A stretch of 64,000 nt of DNA from Mariniflexile sp. AS56 (GCF_030552475.1 NZ_JAUPED010000001.1:186001-250000), one strand, 5' to 3'; positions 47,877 through 57,856 are shown, counted from the first letter of the stretch. Notes: generated by a model not told the origin, from the letters alone. Translations and numbers: made by a program.

Positions 47877-48605
47877 ATGAAAAAACATCAGTTAACAATT
47901 TTTATAACAATCGTTTTCATTTTATTTTTATTTATAGACCCTGTTTATGCCGGTCCTGGAGGCACCGTTGCCAAAGCTTTATTTAAAACCTGGTGGGGAA
48001 AAGCGCTTTTAGGCGTGCTAACAATCATTTTTCTACCTCTTATTTTTTACATACAAGTCATTCAGTTTATTGCCATAAGAAAGGCAAAAAAACAATTAGC
48101 AAAATTGAGTATTATAAACAAAGATTTTTCGTGGCTTAATATTGAGAAAAATGTTTCTAACGTATTTAGCAGAGTATATTTAGCTTGGGGAAATGAAAAC
48201 ATGGAAGAAGTATCTTCTTATGTTAACCATTGGTATTGGCAGAACCAGCAATTAGTTCATTTAAATAGATGGAAAAAAGAAAACCTACTAAATATATGTA
48301 AGCTACAAAGTGTTAGTAGTATTAAACCTTTATACCTTGAAATTTCGAACCAAGATAATCTGGAAGGCTCAAAAATAGCTTTTAGTATTACTGGCAATAT
48401 TGAAGATTACCTCATAGACAGAGACAGCAGAAAAGTGATTCAAGGAAAAAAAGGTTTCAATGATGAAACTAAAATCTGGATAATGGAGTATAGTGAAGGT
48501 AGTTGGTTATTAGATGATATTAGAAATGATGAGTTTAGTTTAAGTTTTGCAAAAATGGAGAATGTTGTACCTTCATTCGAAGGAAAACAAACTATTACAG
48601 GCTAA
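47877..48605 (+). CDS. Tim44-like domain membrane protein
   Basis: The 242-residue product has an N-terminal hydrophobic segment (about 5-23, ending DPVYAGPGG, which could be a signal peptide) and a second near 43-65 (ALLGVLTIIFLPLIFYIQ). The remaining part is a Tim44-like domain (PF04280 type) with VYLAWGNENMEEVSSYVNHW, NRWKKENLLNICKLQSVSSI and the final WIMEYSEGSWLLDDIRN. In mitochondria this fold anchors the import motor; bacterial members have no settled function. It is paired with the membrane protein just upstream. Confidence 0.8.
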   Translation: MKKHQLTIFITIVFILFLFIDPVYAGPGGTVAKALFKTWWGKALLGVLTIIFLPLIFYIQVIQFIAIRKAKKQLAKLSIINKDFSWLNIEKNVSNVFSRVYLAWGNENMEEVSSYVNHWYWQNQQLVHLNRWKKENLLNICKLQSVSSIKPLYLEISNQDNLEGSKIAFSITGNIEDYLIDRDSRKVIQGKKGFNDETKIWIMEYSEGSWLLDDIRNDEFSLSFAKMENVVPSFEGKQTITG

Positions 48606-48693
48606 CGTAAGGAGTTTAAACCTAAAACATATCACCTTCCAATAAAGTATGCAATCAAGTAAGCCCTAACAGTCCTACAATCCAAAACACAAG

Positions 48694-48713
48694 ATTCCTG
48701 CTTTCGCAGGAAT
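48694..48713. repeat. Short perfect hairpin downstream of mpl
   Basis: ATTCCTGC pairs with GCAGGAAT around a TTTC loop (GAAA on the minus strand). It lies 4 bp past the mpl stop codon. There is no good U-tract on the minus strand, so it is at best a weak terminator. This type of hairpin is dispersed in flavobacterial genomes, from general knowledge. Confidence 0.55.
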
Positions 48714-48716
48714 TAA

Positions 48717-50072
48717 CTACCCAATCAACTCCTTAACTTCATTAAAATCCAATCCACCATAATTACCAGAACTCATTAATAACAAGGCTTTGTTATCAAA
48801 GTTTTGCGAGAACAGAAAGTTTTTAAAATCGTCTGGGTTGGTATAAATAATAAGGTCGTCACGCTCAAAAGCAGTCGCTATTTGTTCGTGAGTCACTTCT
48901 TTTAGTTTCTTAATTTCTACAGCATGTGGCGAGTAAAACACTACAGCTACATCGGCAGCATCTAAAGCGCCTTTATATTCTTTTAAAAATTCAGCATTCA
49001 AACTGCTATAGGTATGCAACTCTAGGCAAGCTACTACGGTTCTGTTACCATACTGTTCTTTTACCGCCTTGGTAGTTGCTTCTACTTTACTTGGCGAGTG
49101 GGCAAAATCTTTATAGGCTACACTGGTTTTGCTTTCGGCTATTTTTTCTAAGCGTTTACTAGCTCCTTTAAAGGTGGCTATGGCTTCGTAAAAATCGTCT
49201 TCATCAATACCCATATGTTGGCAAATCCATTTGGCACCCGATAAATTATTTAAATTGTGTTTCCCAAAAACTTCAATTGGCAACGGGCCTTCTGGCGTTT
49301 CTAACAGGGTTTCACCATTATCAACGGTATAAGTTGCTGTATTGTAAGGCAGCTTACGAATGGCATTGGCTGATGCTTCTACTACACGTTTTACCTCCGG
49401 GTCTTCTTCGTTATAGGTAATACTACCTCCATTAACAATGCTATCTACAAAAATGCGAAACTGCTCCACATAATTATCATAGGTTGGAAAAACATTGATA
49501 TGGTCCCAAGCGATACCGCTTAACAAGGCAATATTAGGTTTGTATAAATGGAATTTAGGACGTCTATCAATTGGCGAGCTTAAGTACTCGTCGCCTTCAA
49601 GCACTATAAAATCGTTGGTTTCAGTAAGTTTTACCATCACATCAAAACCTTCTAATTGTGCCCCTACCATATAATCGACATCGCGGTTATGATAATGCAT
49701 CACATGTAAAATCATAGACGTAATAGTGGTTTTTCCATGGCTACCACCAATAACCACACGTGTTTTATGTTTCGATTGTTCGTACAAAAACTCGGGGTAA
49801 CTGTATATTTTCAAGCCTAATTCTTGAGCTTTTAACAACTCAGGATTATCGGCTTTGGCGTGCATACCCAAAACAATAGCATCAATACCCGCATTGATTT
49901 TTTCTGGAAACCAGCCATAAGTTTCTGGTAATAATCCTTTTGCTTGTAATCGCGATTTTGACGGTTCGAAAATTTCGTCGTCGCTACCTGTTACTTGATA
50001 CCCTTTGTTATGTAAGGCTAGCGCTAAATTATGCATGGCAGAGCCACCAATGGCTATAAAATGTACGTTCAT
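48717..50072 (-). CDS. mpl: UDP-N-acetylmuramate:tripeptide ligase (Mpl-type Mur ligase)
   Basis: The product recycles murein by joining the free tripeptide L-Ala-gamma-D-Glu-meso-DAP to UDP-MurNAc. The N-terminal Rossmann domain begins MNVHFIAIGGSAMHNLALAL. The ATP loop is IGGSHGKTTITSM at about 108-120, the central domain has VLEGDEYLSSPIDRRPKF and GIAWDHINVFP, and the C-terminal domain has YKDFAHSPSKVEATTKAV. It has 451 residues, consistent with Mpl rather than MurC (the AMHNLA in place of GMSGIA). It has a TATATTTG promoter element 20 bp upstream. Confidence 0.9.
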   Translation of the reverse strand: MNVHFIAIGGSAMHNLALALHNKGYQVTGSDDEIFEPSKSRLQAKGLLPETYGWFPEKINAGIDAIVLGMHAKADNPELLKAQELGLKIYSYPEFLYEQSKHKTRVVIGGSHGKTTITSMILHVMHYHNRDVDYMVGAQLEGFDVMVKLTETNDFIVLEGDEYLSSPIDRRPKFHLYKPNIALLSGIAWDHINVFPTYDNYVEQFRIFVDSIVNGGSITYNEEDPEVKRVVEASANAIRKLPYNTATYTVDNGETLLETPEGPLPIEVFGKHNLNNLSGAKWICQHMGIDEDDFYEAIATFKGASKRLEKIAESKTSVAYKDFAHSPSKVEATTKAVKEQYGNRTVVACLELHTYSSLNAEFLKEYKGALDAADVAVVFYSPHAVEIKKLKEVTHEQIATAFERDDLIIYTNPDDFKNFLFSQNFDNKALLLMSSGNYGGLDFNEVKELIG

Positions 50073-50091
50073 GGCGTTGTTTTGATTGCTC

Positions 50092-50099
50092 CAAATATA
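50092..50099 (-). promoter_or_regulatory. Probable -7 promoter element of mpl
   Basis: TATATTTG on the minus strand is a full match to TAnnTTTG, and its end is 19 bp from the mpl ATG. The -33 region has only a weak TTTC. The upstream 150 bp up to the next gene holds no ORF of note. Confidence 0.55.
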
Positions 50100-50246
50100 C
50101 TTTTTTGTACTGAGCTTGGAAAGGTTAAAAGAGGCAAAGTTTTAAAGTTACCGAGACATCAAAGAACAGGTCTTAAAATTTCGGAAATTTCATGTATTTT
50201 GATAGTAAGACACACTCTAAATAATGCAACTGAACTCTGAGACTCA

Positions 50247-51200
50247 TTACAGCTTCAAAATACGCATCTTTTCTTGCTTAAAATGTTTCATGTCTGGCGA
50301 TTCGGCAAGTGCTAAATCAATATACTTTAGAGCGGCTTGTTTGTTCTTTTTAAGCGCATAAATTTGAGACAACCTATAGTTCGCCCAAGCTTTTGGCACA
50401 CCATCTTCTGGCGAATAGTTTTTCAAATAAGTTTGTAAACACTGCACGCCTTTTTGTAATTCAATGTTATATTCCGCAGCAATTTTACCCATTTCATAAT
50501 GCAGGGCGTTACGTTTATGTTTTTCTTTGGCAACTTCTAGGTTTGCCAAGGCTTTTTCTGGCTGCTTTTGCTTTTCGTAAAAAGTAGTCAACTTATCATA
50601 ACACCATAAGCTACCACCTTGATTTATAGCTAGTTTGTAATATTTTTCGGCAAGTTCTGGCTCATCATCATACTCATAAACATAACCTTTTGCTAAATAA
50701 CCATCTACTTTTGACAGTTGTTCAAGTTGATATGCATACTTCAAGGCTGTACTTTTACTACCGCCTAAAATACCTGGCAATTTCATGTAATACTCCACCA
50801 ATGCCCAACGTACGTTAACGTGCTTGGTATCCAATTCAGCGGCTGTTAGAAACTCCGATTCGATATCTCCAATCATCCCTAAAGCGGTTAATTTACTAAC
50901 CGTTAACGCTTTCATACCCATAGCACCACCATATTTATAGTGATACTCGGCACTTTTGGAGTTTGCATCTACCAATTGTTTGTAATTTGCCATGGCATCG
51001 TCCCATTTTTCTTGGTGGCCAAAGGCATCACCCAATAACTCGATGGCTTTCAAGTTTTTTGGATGTTTCTGCAAATAGGCGGTGAGTTGCACTTCGGCTT
51101 TCTCAAACTCTTTTTGCTTAAAAAAAGAAGCAATACTATCTAACGGGGCCTGACTAAATGATACGATTGGAAAAAGTAGTAGGTATAAAAAATTTCTCAT
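50247..51200 (-). CDS. Secreted TPR-repeat protein
   Basis: The ATG at 51198-51200 (MRNFLYLLLFPIVSFSQAP) gives a signal peptide and 317 residues. The in-frame ATG 18 bp upstream adds MLTNHV before a good signal peptide and is less likely. The mature protein consists of tetratricopeptide repeats (KNLKAIELLGDAFGHQEKWD, NSKSAEYHYKYGGAMGMKAL, PEDGVPKAWANYRLSQIYAL), which build a superhelical protein-binding scaffold. The partner is not known. A 14-bp palindrome lies just upstream. It is divergent from the macroglobulin gene. Confidence 0.85.
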   Translation of the reverse strand: MRNFLYLLLFPIVSFSQAPLDSIASFFKQKEFEKAEVQLTAYLQKHPKNLKAIELLGDAFGHQEKWDDAMANYKQLVDANSKSAEYHYKYGGAMGMKALTVSKLTALGMIGDIESEFLTAAELDTKHVNVRWALVEYYMKLPGILGGSKSTALKYAYQLEQLSKVDGYLAKGYVYEYDDEPELAEKYYKLAINQGGSLWCYDKLTTFYEKQKQPEKALANLEVAKEKHKRNALHYEMGKIAAEYNIELQKGVQCLQTYLKNYSPEDGVPKAWANYRLSQIYALKKNKQAALKYIDLALAESPDMKHFKQEKMRILKL

Positions 51201-51206
51201 AACATG

Positions 51207-51220
51207 ATTTGTTAACAAAT
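51207..51220. promoter_or_regulatory. 14-bp palindrome upstream of the TPR gene
   Basis: ATTTGTTAACAAAT is a perfect 14-bp palindrome located 7 bp before the TPR-protein ATG and 117 bp before the macroglobulin gene. It could be a dimeric regulator site or a chance AT-rich palindrome. Confidence 0.3.
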
Positions 51221-51336
51221 ATCAACACGCCTTTTTAACTAAAAATAAGTAAATTAACTCAATCAAATAAACTATTTCCTTCTTTTTTGTTTTTTGGAAT
51301 AGCTTTTGAAAGTAATTTAGTAACAAATTTAATCAA

Positions 51337-54300
51337 ATGAAACGATCCATAATTTTTTTAACAATTATTTTGCTTTCAGGCGTAGGAAATAGTCAGACTC
51401 CAAACTACGAAACACTCTGGAAAACAGTGCAACAGCATGAAACGGAAGGTTTACCAAAATCGGCTTTAATGGTTGTGGAGCAAATTTCTGTGCTAGCCAG
51501 TAAAGATAAAAACCACCCGCAACTTATAAAAACCATGCTTTTTAAAAGCAAATTCGCTTTGGTGCTCGAAGAAGATGCCCAGTTAAAAATAATTAACGAT
51601 TTCAAAAAACACATCGCGTTAAGTGCATTCCCAACTAAAAATGTTTTAGAAAGCATGCTCGCTAACTTATATTGGCAATATTTTAACCAAAACAGATGGC
51701 AATTTTATAACCGTAGTAAAACATCTGAAAAAGTAGACGCGACCGATTTTAGAACTTGGGATTTGCAAACCTTGTTCAACGACATTCATTTGCATTACCA
51801 AAACTCATTACAAAACGGACAAAAACTTCAATTAGAACCTTTAAGCAACTACGATGCTATTTTAAATACTGAAAAAGATTCGAAAATTTACAGACCTACG
51901 CTGTTCGACTTTCTAAATCAAAATGCCTTAGATTTTTACAAAACCAATGAAACCCACATTACAAAACCTGCGTTTAAATTTGAAATAGACAACCCTGCGT
52001 TTTTAAGAGATGCCACAACATTTTCTGAATTAAACATCAGCTCTAAAGACAAAACTTCTTTACAACTACACGCTTTAAAAATATACCAAGACTTAATTTG
52101 CTTTCACTTAAATGATAAAACACCATTCGCCCTCGCCAATGTGAATTTGGAACGTTTAAAATTCGTGAATACCCACGCTACTTTTAGTGATAAAGACACT
52201 TTACTATTAAATGCTTTAAAAGCTGAAGCTGACAAACTAAAAACGCATGAAGTATCTGGTTTATACCATTTTGAAATCGCAACAATCTACTACCAACAAA
52301 GCAATCAATATGAAGCAAAAGCCAATGAAGAGAACCGTTGGAAAACTAAAGACGCTTTAACTATTTGTAACAAGGTTATTCAACAATTTCCAAAAAGCAA
52401 GTCTGCAGAACAATGCACCATTTTAAAACAACAAATTGAACAACAATCACTACAAATAACAACTGAAAGCTATTTACCTATTCAGCAACACAGTCGCTTA
52501 TTGGTTAGTTATAAAAATATTGAGAAACTTCAATTTAACACCTATGAATTAACTCGAAACCAATTAGAAAAATTCAATAAAACCTACCAAAAAGATCAAC
52601 AACTGGCGTTTATAAAAAAATTAAACGCGTCAAAAACATGGGAAAGCACATTACCAAACGAAAGCGATTACCAAACCCACAGCACCGAACTATTGGTTCC
52701 TAAACTGAATAACGGCACCTACTTAATAGTTGCATCGACTGAAGATGACACCAATACCTTTGCCTTTAGCAGCATTCAAGTGACTAATTTAGCCCTTGTT
52801 GAAACTGAAAACGAAGATTATAAAACACTCCAATTTATTGATAGAACCAACGGAAACCCCATCAAAAACGCACAAGTTAAACTTACTTTCAACGAAAACA
52901 ACAATAGAAGCCTAAGCTCAGAAACATTCACCACCAACGATTTGGGCTTCATTAAAATTGAAAAAACCAAAGACCGTTACCGGAATGTTTCTGTAAAAGT
53001 GACCCAATTTAGCGATACGGCATACTTTGGCGATTATTATGTAAACGCCCAATACGTTCTAGAAAAAAAAGAAACCAAATACAAAGCCTTTTTGTTTACG
53101 GACAGAAGTATTTACCGCCCCGGACAAACCGTTTACTTTAAAGCAATTGCAATGAAGACTAAAAACGGAAAGTCGGAAGCTGTTATTAATGAATCTGTTT
53201 ACGCTACGTTATATGATGTGAATGATGACAACATAAAAGAACTTGAATTTAAAACCAATGAATTTGGCTCTGTTTCTGGTGAATTCATATTGCCTAATAA
53301 TGGCTTAAACGGTGACTATCACATTGAATTTGATGGTGATGAAGAAGACTTCTATTTGGACCATTATTTCTCCGTAGAAGAATATAAACGTCCAAAATTC
53401 GAAACAAAATTCAATCCAGTTACCGAGACATACAAAATCAATGATTCTGTCACTGTAAAAGGAACGGCCTTAGCTTATGCAGGCAGTAACATTACCGATG
53501 CCAAAGTCGTGTATCGTGTACAGCGTAAAGTGGAATATCCGCGTTGGTATTATTGGTACAGACCTTGGTTTAACAGCGAACCTCAAGAAATTACGCATGG
53601 GGAAAGCACAACCAATGCCAAAGGTGAATTCGAAATCACTTTTAAAGCACTACCAGACCAAAGTGTTGACAAGAGCAGTTTACCGATTTTCAATTACGAA
53701 ATCACTGCCGATGTTACCGATATTAATGGTGAAACCCGAAGCGCTTCCTCGATTGTAAATGTGGGCTATCATGCCTTATTGGCTACGATGAGTTTGATCG
53801 ACAACCTAGATAAAACCAATAAAAACCACAACATTTCTATAAACACGAGAAACCTTAATGGCGAATTTATACCTGCCAAAGGCATCGTTAAAATTTATAA
53901 ATTACAAGCGCCAAATGTGGTTTTAAGATCTCGACCTTGGGCAGCACCCGATTATCAAGAGTTTTCTGAAGAAGCCTTTAAAAACTTATTCCCTCATGAT
54001 GCTTACATTAACGAACATAATGCTTCCAATTGGAAAAAAGGTCCTTTGGTTTTTGAAAAAATTTTTGACACCGAAAAGTCTAAAGAACTAGCTCTAGGAA
54101 ACATTAAAAAATGGGTTTCAGGACAATACATCATCACTTTAGAAAGCAAGGATAAATTTGGGCAATTGGTTAAAGATGAAATAAAAACCACACTGTATAG
54201 TGATGCAGATAAAACTTTAGCCGACAATCAATTATTCAGTATTACCAGCAATAAACCAACTTATAAAACGGGAGAAACAGCTGTTATTACGTTGGCTTCT

Positions 54301-57300
54301 GCTGCCGATAATTTGAATGTTACAATAACTATTGAAAAAGATCATAAAACGGTTAAAACAGAAGTAATTGAGCTTAACACTAACAAAAAACAGATACATA
54401 TTCCTGTAACCAACAACGACCGTGGCGGTTTTGCCATACATTATAGTTTTGCCGCTTTTAATAGTTTTCAATCGGGTACAGAAATTATTGCAGTGCCCTA
54501 CCCCAAAACCGATTTAGAGATTGAAACCACCACCTTCCGAGATAAATTACAACCTGGTACCGATGAAACTTGGAGTTTCAAAATTAAAGGTCCGCAGGGT
54601 GATAAAGTCGCTGCCGAATTATTAGCAAGCATGTACGATGCTTCACTAGACCAGTTTATACCACATACATGGAATTTCAATCCAATTATTAATCAAACCT
54701 ATTACTCATATAACAATAACGGTAAAGCACACCAGAGTTTTGGAACCCAAAATTTCAGAGTTTATAATGAACGCACAAGCAGTTCGTATTCACAACAGCA
54801 GTACGACCGATGGAATTGGTTTGGGCTTAACTTAGGAAACCAACATATGATGATTCGGGGTGTTTCCAGCGTTTCAAGAACACTAAGCGGTATGGTTCAT
54901 GGCGTAGAAGTCATGGAAGACAGTTCAAATTTAGATGAAGTCATAGTAGTGGGTTATGGAACACAAAAAAAGGAAGCGTTAACAGGCGTAGTTACTACAG
55001 TAAAATCAGAATCATTAGTAGAAGAAAATAATATTGATGATTCTAAGGAAAACCAAAATTTCGATACGGTCCAAATTCGTAAAAACCTTCAAGAAACGGC
55101 GTTTTTCTTTCCGAAGTTACAAACCGATAAGGACGGGCATGTGAGTTTCAACTTCACCACCCCCGAATCCTTAACCCAATGGAAATTACAATTACTCGCA
55201 CATACCAAAACTATGGAAAGTGCGACAAAAACACTCACAGCTGTGACTCAAAAAGAGTTGATGGTGATACCGAATGCGCCACGTTTTTTACGTCAAGGTG
55301 ACCAAATAACCATCAGCACCAAAATCGCCAACCTAATAGACAAGCCACTTTCTGGAAACGCTATTTTAATGTTAACCGATGCTATTTTAGGAAATGCTAT
55401 AGATACTAAACTTGGTAATTCAGCAAACAACCAGTCCTTTACAGTCGATGCCAAAGGCAATACTCAAGTATCTTGGAGTTTATCCATACCTGATGATGTT
55501 GATGCGGTTCAATATAAAATCCTAGCAAAATCTGGAACCTTTAGTGATGGTGAGCAAAATGCTTTACCTGTTTTAAGTAACCGCATGCTCGTTACCGAAA
55601 CCTTACCCATGTGGATTCGCAGCAACGAAACCCGAACCTTTACTTTAAACAAGCTAAAAACCAATACCTCAACAACGCTAAAAAACCACAAGCTTACTCT
55701 AGAAATAACGTCTAACCCAGCGTGGTATGCCGTACAGGCACTTCCTTATTTAATGGAATACCCTTACGATTGCAATGAACAAACATTTTCACGTTATTAT
55801 GCGAATGCACTGGCCAGCCATATTGCGAATTCGAACCCTAGAATTCAGGAGGTGTTTAACCAGTGGAAATCGCAAGACGCCTTAATTTCTAACTTAGAAA
55901 AAAACGAGGAACTAAAACCAATCTTTATTCAAGAAACACCCTGGCTACGTGATGCACAAAGTGAAACAGAACAGAAAAAACGCATCGCCTTGTTATTCGA
56001 TTTAAATAAAATGAACAATGAATTACAACTAGCACAACGTAAACTTGAAAACAACCAAATGCGTTCTGGTGCTTGGGCTTGGTTTAATGGCGGACGTGAA
56101 AACAGATACATTACCCAACACATTGTTACTGGTTTTGGGCATTTGAAACAACTTAAAGTTGAAACCAAAGAAATCGCTAACATGATTGAGAAAGCCATCA
56201 ATTATTTAGACGCTGAATTTGTTCAAGAATACAAAGACATTAGAAAACACAATGCAAAAGTTGATTTAAACAAAGACCATTTAAGCGATACCCAACTGCA
56301 TTATTTGTACATGCGAAGCTTTTATTCTGAGATTAAAAAATCGAAGGAAGTTGAAGATGTTACCAAATACTATCAAACACAAATTCAAAAATACTGGTTA
56401 TCTAGATCGTTATATTCAAAAGGATTGATGGCTTTAGTTTCAGAACGCATGGGAGATAAAACCACGGCTTCAAAAATTCTAAAATCACTAAAAGAAACAA
56501 GCATCACTTCAGATGAATTAGGCATGTACTGGAAAGCAAACACCAGTTCATGGTACTGGTACCAAGCACCTATTGAAACTCAAGCCTTATTAATTGAAGC
56601 CTTTTCGGAAATTGAAAATGACACAAAAACCATCGATAATTTAAAAATTTGGCTTCTTAAAAACAAGCAAACCAACCAATGGAAAACCACTAAAGCCACT
56701 ACCGAAGCGGTGTATGCGCTATTGCTTCAAGGCAGCGATTGGCTATCGGTAACCGATGCGGTCGATGTGGTTTTGGGCGGTAAAAAAATAGCACCCTCAA
56801 CATTAGAAACGGTAAAAATAGAAGCAGGTACGGGCTACTACAAAACATCGTGGAATGCTTCAGAAATTAAACCTGAAATGGCAACTGTTCAGCTTACAAA
56901 AAAAGGCGATGGTATTGCTTGGGGCGGTTTATACTGGCAATATTTTGAAGATTTAGACAAAATAACATCCGCAGAAACACCGCTTCAGCTAAAGAAAAAG
57001 CTATTCCTTAAAAAGAATACGGATACGGGGGAAGAAATTTCAGAAATCACGCATGAAACACCTTTAAAAGTTGGCGATTTGGTACGTGTTCGTATTGAAT
57101 TACGAAGTGACCGCGCAATGGAATTTGTACACATGAAAGATATGCGCGCAGCAGGATTAGAACCCATCAATGTGCTTTCAACATACAAATGGCAAGATGG
57201 TTTGGGCTATTATGAGAGTACCAAAGATGCATCAACAAACTTCTTTTTCGACTATTTACCTAAAGGGGTCTTTGTATTTGAATACGATTTACGAGTGAAT

Positions 57301-57399
57301 AATGCAGGTAATATGAGTAATGGCATCACTACGATTCAAAGCATGTATGCGCCAGAGTTTAGCAGCCACAGCGAAGGCGTGCGTTTGTTAGTTAAGTAA
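51337..57399 (+). CDS. Alpha-2-macroglobulin family protein with a SusC-like insert
   Basis: This is a very large (2020 residues) secreted protease-trapping protein. After a signal peptide (1-19) there is a helical N-terminal region to about 370, then macroglobulin domains; the MG2-type motif DRSIYRPGQ is at 589-597. The thioester motif is CNEQ at 1479-1482, so trapping by covalent bond is possible. It is followed by the alpha/alpha toroid (WAWFNGGRENRYITQHIVTG) and a C-terminal receptor-binding-like domain (DLRVNNAGNMSNG). Between about 1170 and 1215, in the bait-region position, lies SVSRTLSGMVHGVEV and LDEVIVVGYGTQKKEALTGV, motifs of SusC-type plugs. No lipobox is present, so it is probably periplasmic or exported. 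No pbpC neighbour is seen. Confidence 0.92.
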   Translation: MKRSIIFLTIILLSGVGNSQTPNYETLWKTVQQHETEGLPKSALMVVEQISVLASKDKNHPQLIKTMLFKSKFALVLEEDAQLKIINDFKKHIALSAFPTKNVLESMLANLYWQYFNQNRWQFYNRSKTSEKVDATDFRTWDLQTLFNDIHLHYQNSLQNGQKLQLEPLSNYDAILNTEKDSKIYRPTLFDFLNQNALDFYKTNETHITKPAFKFEIDNPAFLRDATTFSELNISSKDKTSLQLHALKIYQDLICFHLNDKTPFALANVNLERLKFVNTHATFSDKDTLLLNALKAEADKLKTHEVSGLYHFEIATIYYQQSNQYEAKANEENRWKTKDALTICNKVIQQFPKSKSAEQCTILKQQIEQQSLQITTESYLPIQQHSRLLVSYKNIEKLQFNTYELTRNQLEKFNKTYQKDQQLAFIKKLNASKTWESTLPNESDYQTHSTELLVPKLNNGTYLIVASTEDDTNTFAFSSIQVTNLALVETENEDYKTLQFIDRTNGNPIKNAQVKLTFNENNNRSLSSETFTTNDLGFIKIEKTKDRYRNVSVKVTQFSDTAYFGDYYVNAQYVLEKKETKYKAFLFTDRSIYRPGQTVYFKAIAMKTKNGKSEAVINESVYATLYDVNDDNIKELEFKTNEFGSVSGEFILPNNGLNGDYHIEFDGDEEDFYLDHYFSVEEYKRPKFETKFNPVTETYKINDSVTVKGTALAYAGSNITDAKVVYRVQRKVEYPRWYYWYRPWFNSEPQEITHGESTTNAKGEFEITFKALPDQSVDKSSLPIFNYEITADVTDINGETRSASSIVNVGYHALLATMSLIDNLDKTNKNHNISINTRNLNGEFIPAKGIVKIYKLQAPNVVLRSRPWAAPDYQEFSEEAFKNLFPHDAYINEHNASNWKKGPLVFEKIFDTEKSKELALGNIKKWVSGQYIITLESKDKFGQLVKDEIKTTLYSDADKTLADNQLFSITSNKPTYKTGETAVITLASAADNLNVTITIEKDHKTVKTEVIELNTNKKQIHIPVTNNDRGGFAIHYSFAAFNSFQSGTEIIAVPYPKTDLEIETTTFRDKLQPGTDETWSFKIKGPQGDKVAAELLASMYDASLDQFIPHTWNFNPIINQTYYSYNNNGKAHQSFGTQNFRVYNERTSSSYSQQQYDRWNWFGLNLGNQHMMIRGVSSVSRTLSGMVHGVEVMEDSSNLDEVIVVGYGTQKKEALTGVVTTVKSESLVEENNIDDSKENQNFDTVQIRKNLQETAFFFPKLQTDKDGHVSFNFTTPESLTQWKLQLLAHTKTMESATKTLTAVTQKELMVIPNAPRFLRQGDQITISTKIANLIDKPLSGNAILMLTDAILGNAIDTKLGNSANNQSFTVDAKGNTQVSWSLSIPDDVDAVQYKILAKSGTFSDGEQNALPVLSNRMLVTETLPMWIRSNETRTFTLNKLKTNTSTTLKNHKLTLEITSNPAWYAVQALPYLMEYPYDCNEQTFSRYYANALASHIANSNPRIQEVFNQWKSQDALISNLEKNEELKPIFIQETPWLRDAQSETEQKKRIALLFDLNKMNNELQLAQRKLENNQMRSGAWAWFNGGRENRYITQHIVTGFGHLKQLKVETKEIANMIEKAINYLDAEFVQEYKDIRKHNAKVDLNKDHLSDTQLHYLYMRSFYSEIKKSKEVEDVTKYYQTQIQKYWLSRSLYSKGLMALVSERMGDKTTASKILKSLKETSITSDELGMYWKANTSSWYWYQAPIETQALLIEAFSEIENDTKTIDNLKIWLLKNKQTNQWKTTKATTEAVYALLLQGSDWLSVTDAVDVVLGGKKIAPSTLETVKIEAGTGYYKTSWNASEIKPEMATVQLTKKGDGIAWGGLYWQYFEDLDKITSAETPLQLKKKLFLKKNTDTGEEISEITHETPLKVGDLVRVRIELRSDRAMEFVHMKDMRAAGLEPINVLSTYKWQDGLGYYESTKDASTNFFFDYLPKGVFVFEYDLRVNNAGNMSNGITTIQSMYAPEFSSHSEGVRLLVK

Positions 57400-57466
57400 A
57401 ATGGCTACGACCTAAGCTATGAAATATTTATTATCTTTCAGTTTACTAACTAATACACATGTAATT

Positions 57467-57844
57467 ATGAATTCAAAAGTTTTTATGGTAGTGCGAATTA
57501 TTTTAGGTCTTTTTCTGCTGGTTTTTGGGCTGAATAAGTTTTTAAACTTTTTACCAGCACCAGAAGGCATGTCTGAAGCGGCAGGTGCTTATTTCGGCGC
57601 GTTAATGTCGGCCAAAGTAATTACCCTTGTGGCCATCGTGGAAGTTTTAACTGGCTTAGCCTTCATTCTGAACAAGTATGGTGCTTTAATGGCTATTATA
57701 CTCATGAGTGTTTCGGTTAACATTGTACTTTTCCACGCTACTTTAAACCCAGAAGGCATAGGCCCAGGCTTAGTGGTATTAATTTTAAACATCCTAGTGC
57801 TTTATGGCTATAAAGACACGTATAAAGATTTATTAGCTGGATAA
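57467..57844 (+). CDS. DoxX-like membrane protein
   Basis: The 125-residue product (start MNSKVFMVVRIILGLFLLV) has four membrane segments and the DoxX-family pattern (GLNKFLNFLPAPEGM, AKVITLVAIVEVLTGLAFIL, HATLNPEGIGPGLVVLILN). An ORF from 57419 would add 16 residues with an extra hydrophobic stretch. The family is linked to redox and thiosulfate metabolism in archaea, and its role here is unknown. It lies 67 bp after the macroglobulin gene. Confidence 0.82.
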   Translation: MNSKVFMVVRIILGLFLLVFGLNKFLNFLPAPEGMSEAAGAYFGALMSAKVITLVAIVEVLTGLAFILNKYGALMAIILMSVSVNIVLFHATLNPEGIGPGLVVLILNILVLYGYKDTYKDLLAG

Positions 57845-57856
57845 TATTCAACATTT

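Noticed and set aside
50031-50240. A 69-codon plus-strand ORF between mpl and the TPR gene
   Set aside because: It starts within mpl on the opposite strand, covers the mpl promoter and has no recognisable feature.
53477-53758. A 93-codon ORF within the macroglobulin gene
   Set aside because: Same-strand shadow in another frame of a continuous 2020-codon gene.
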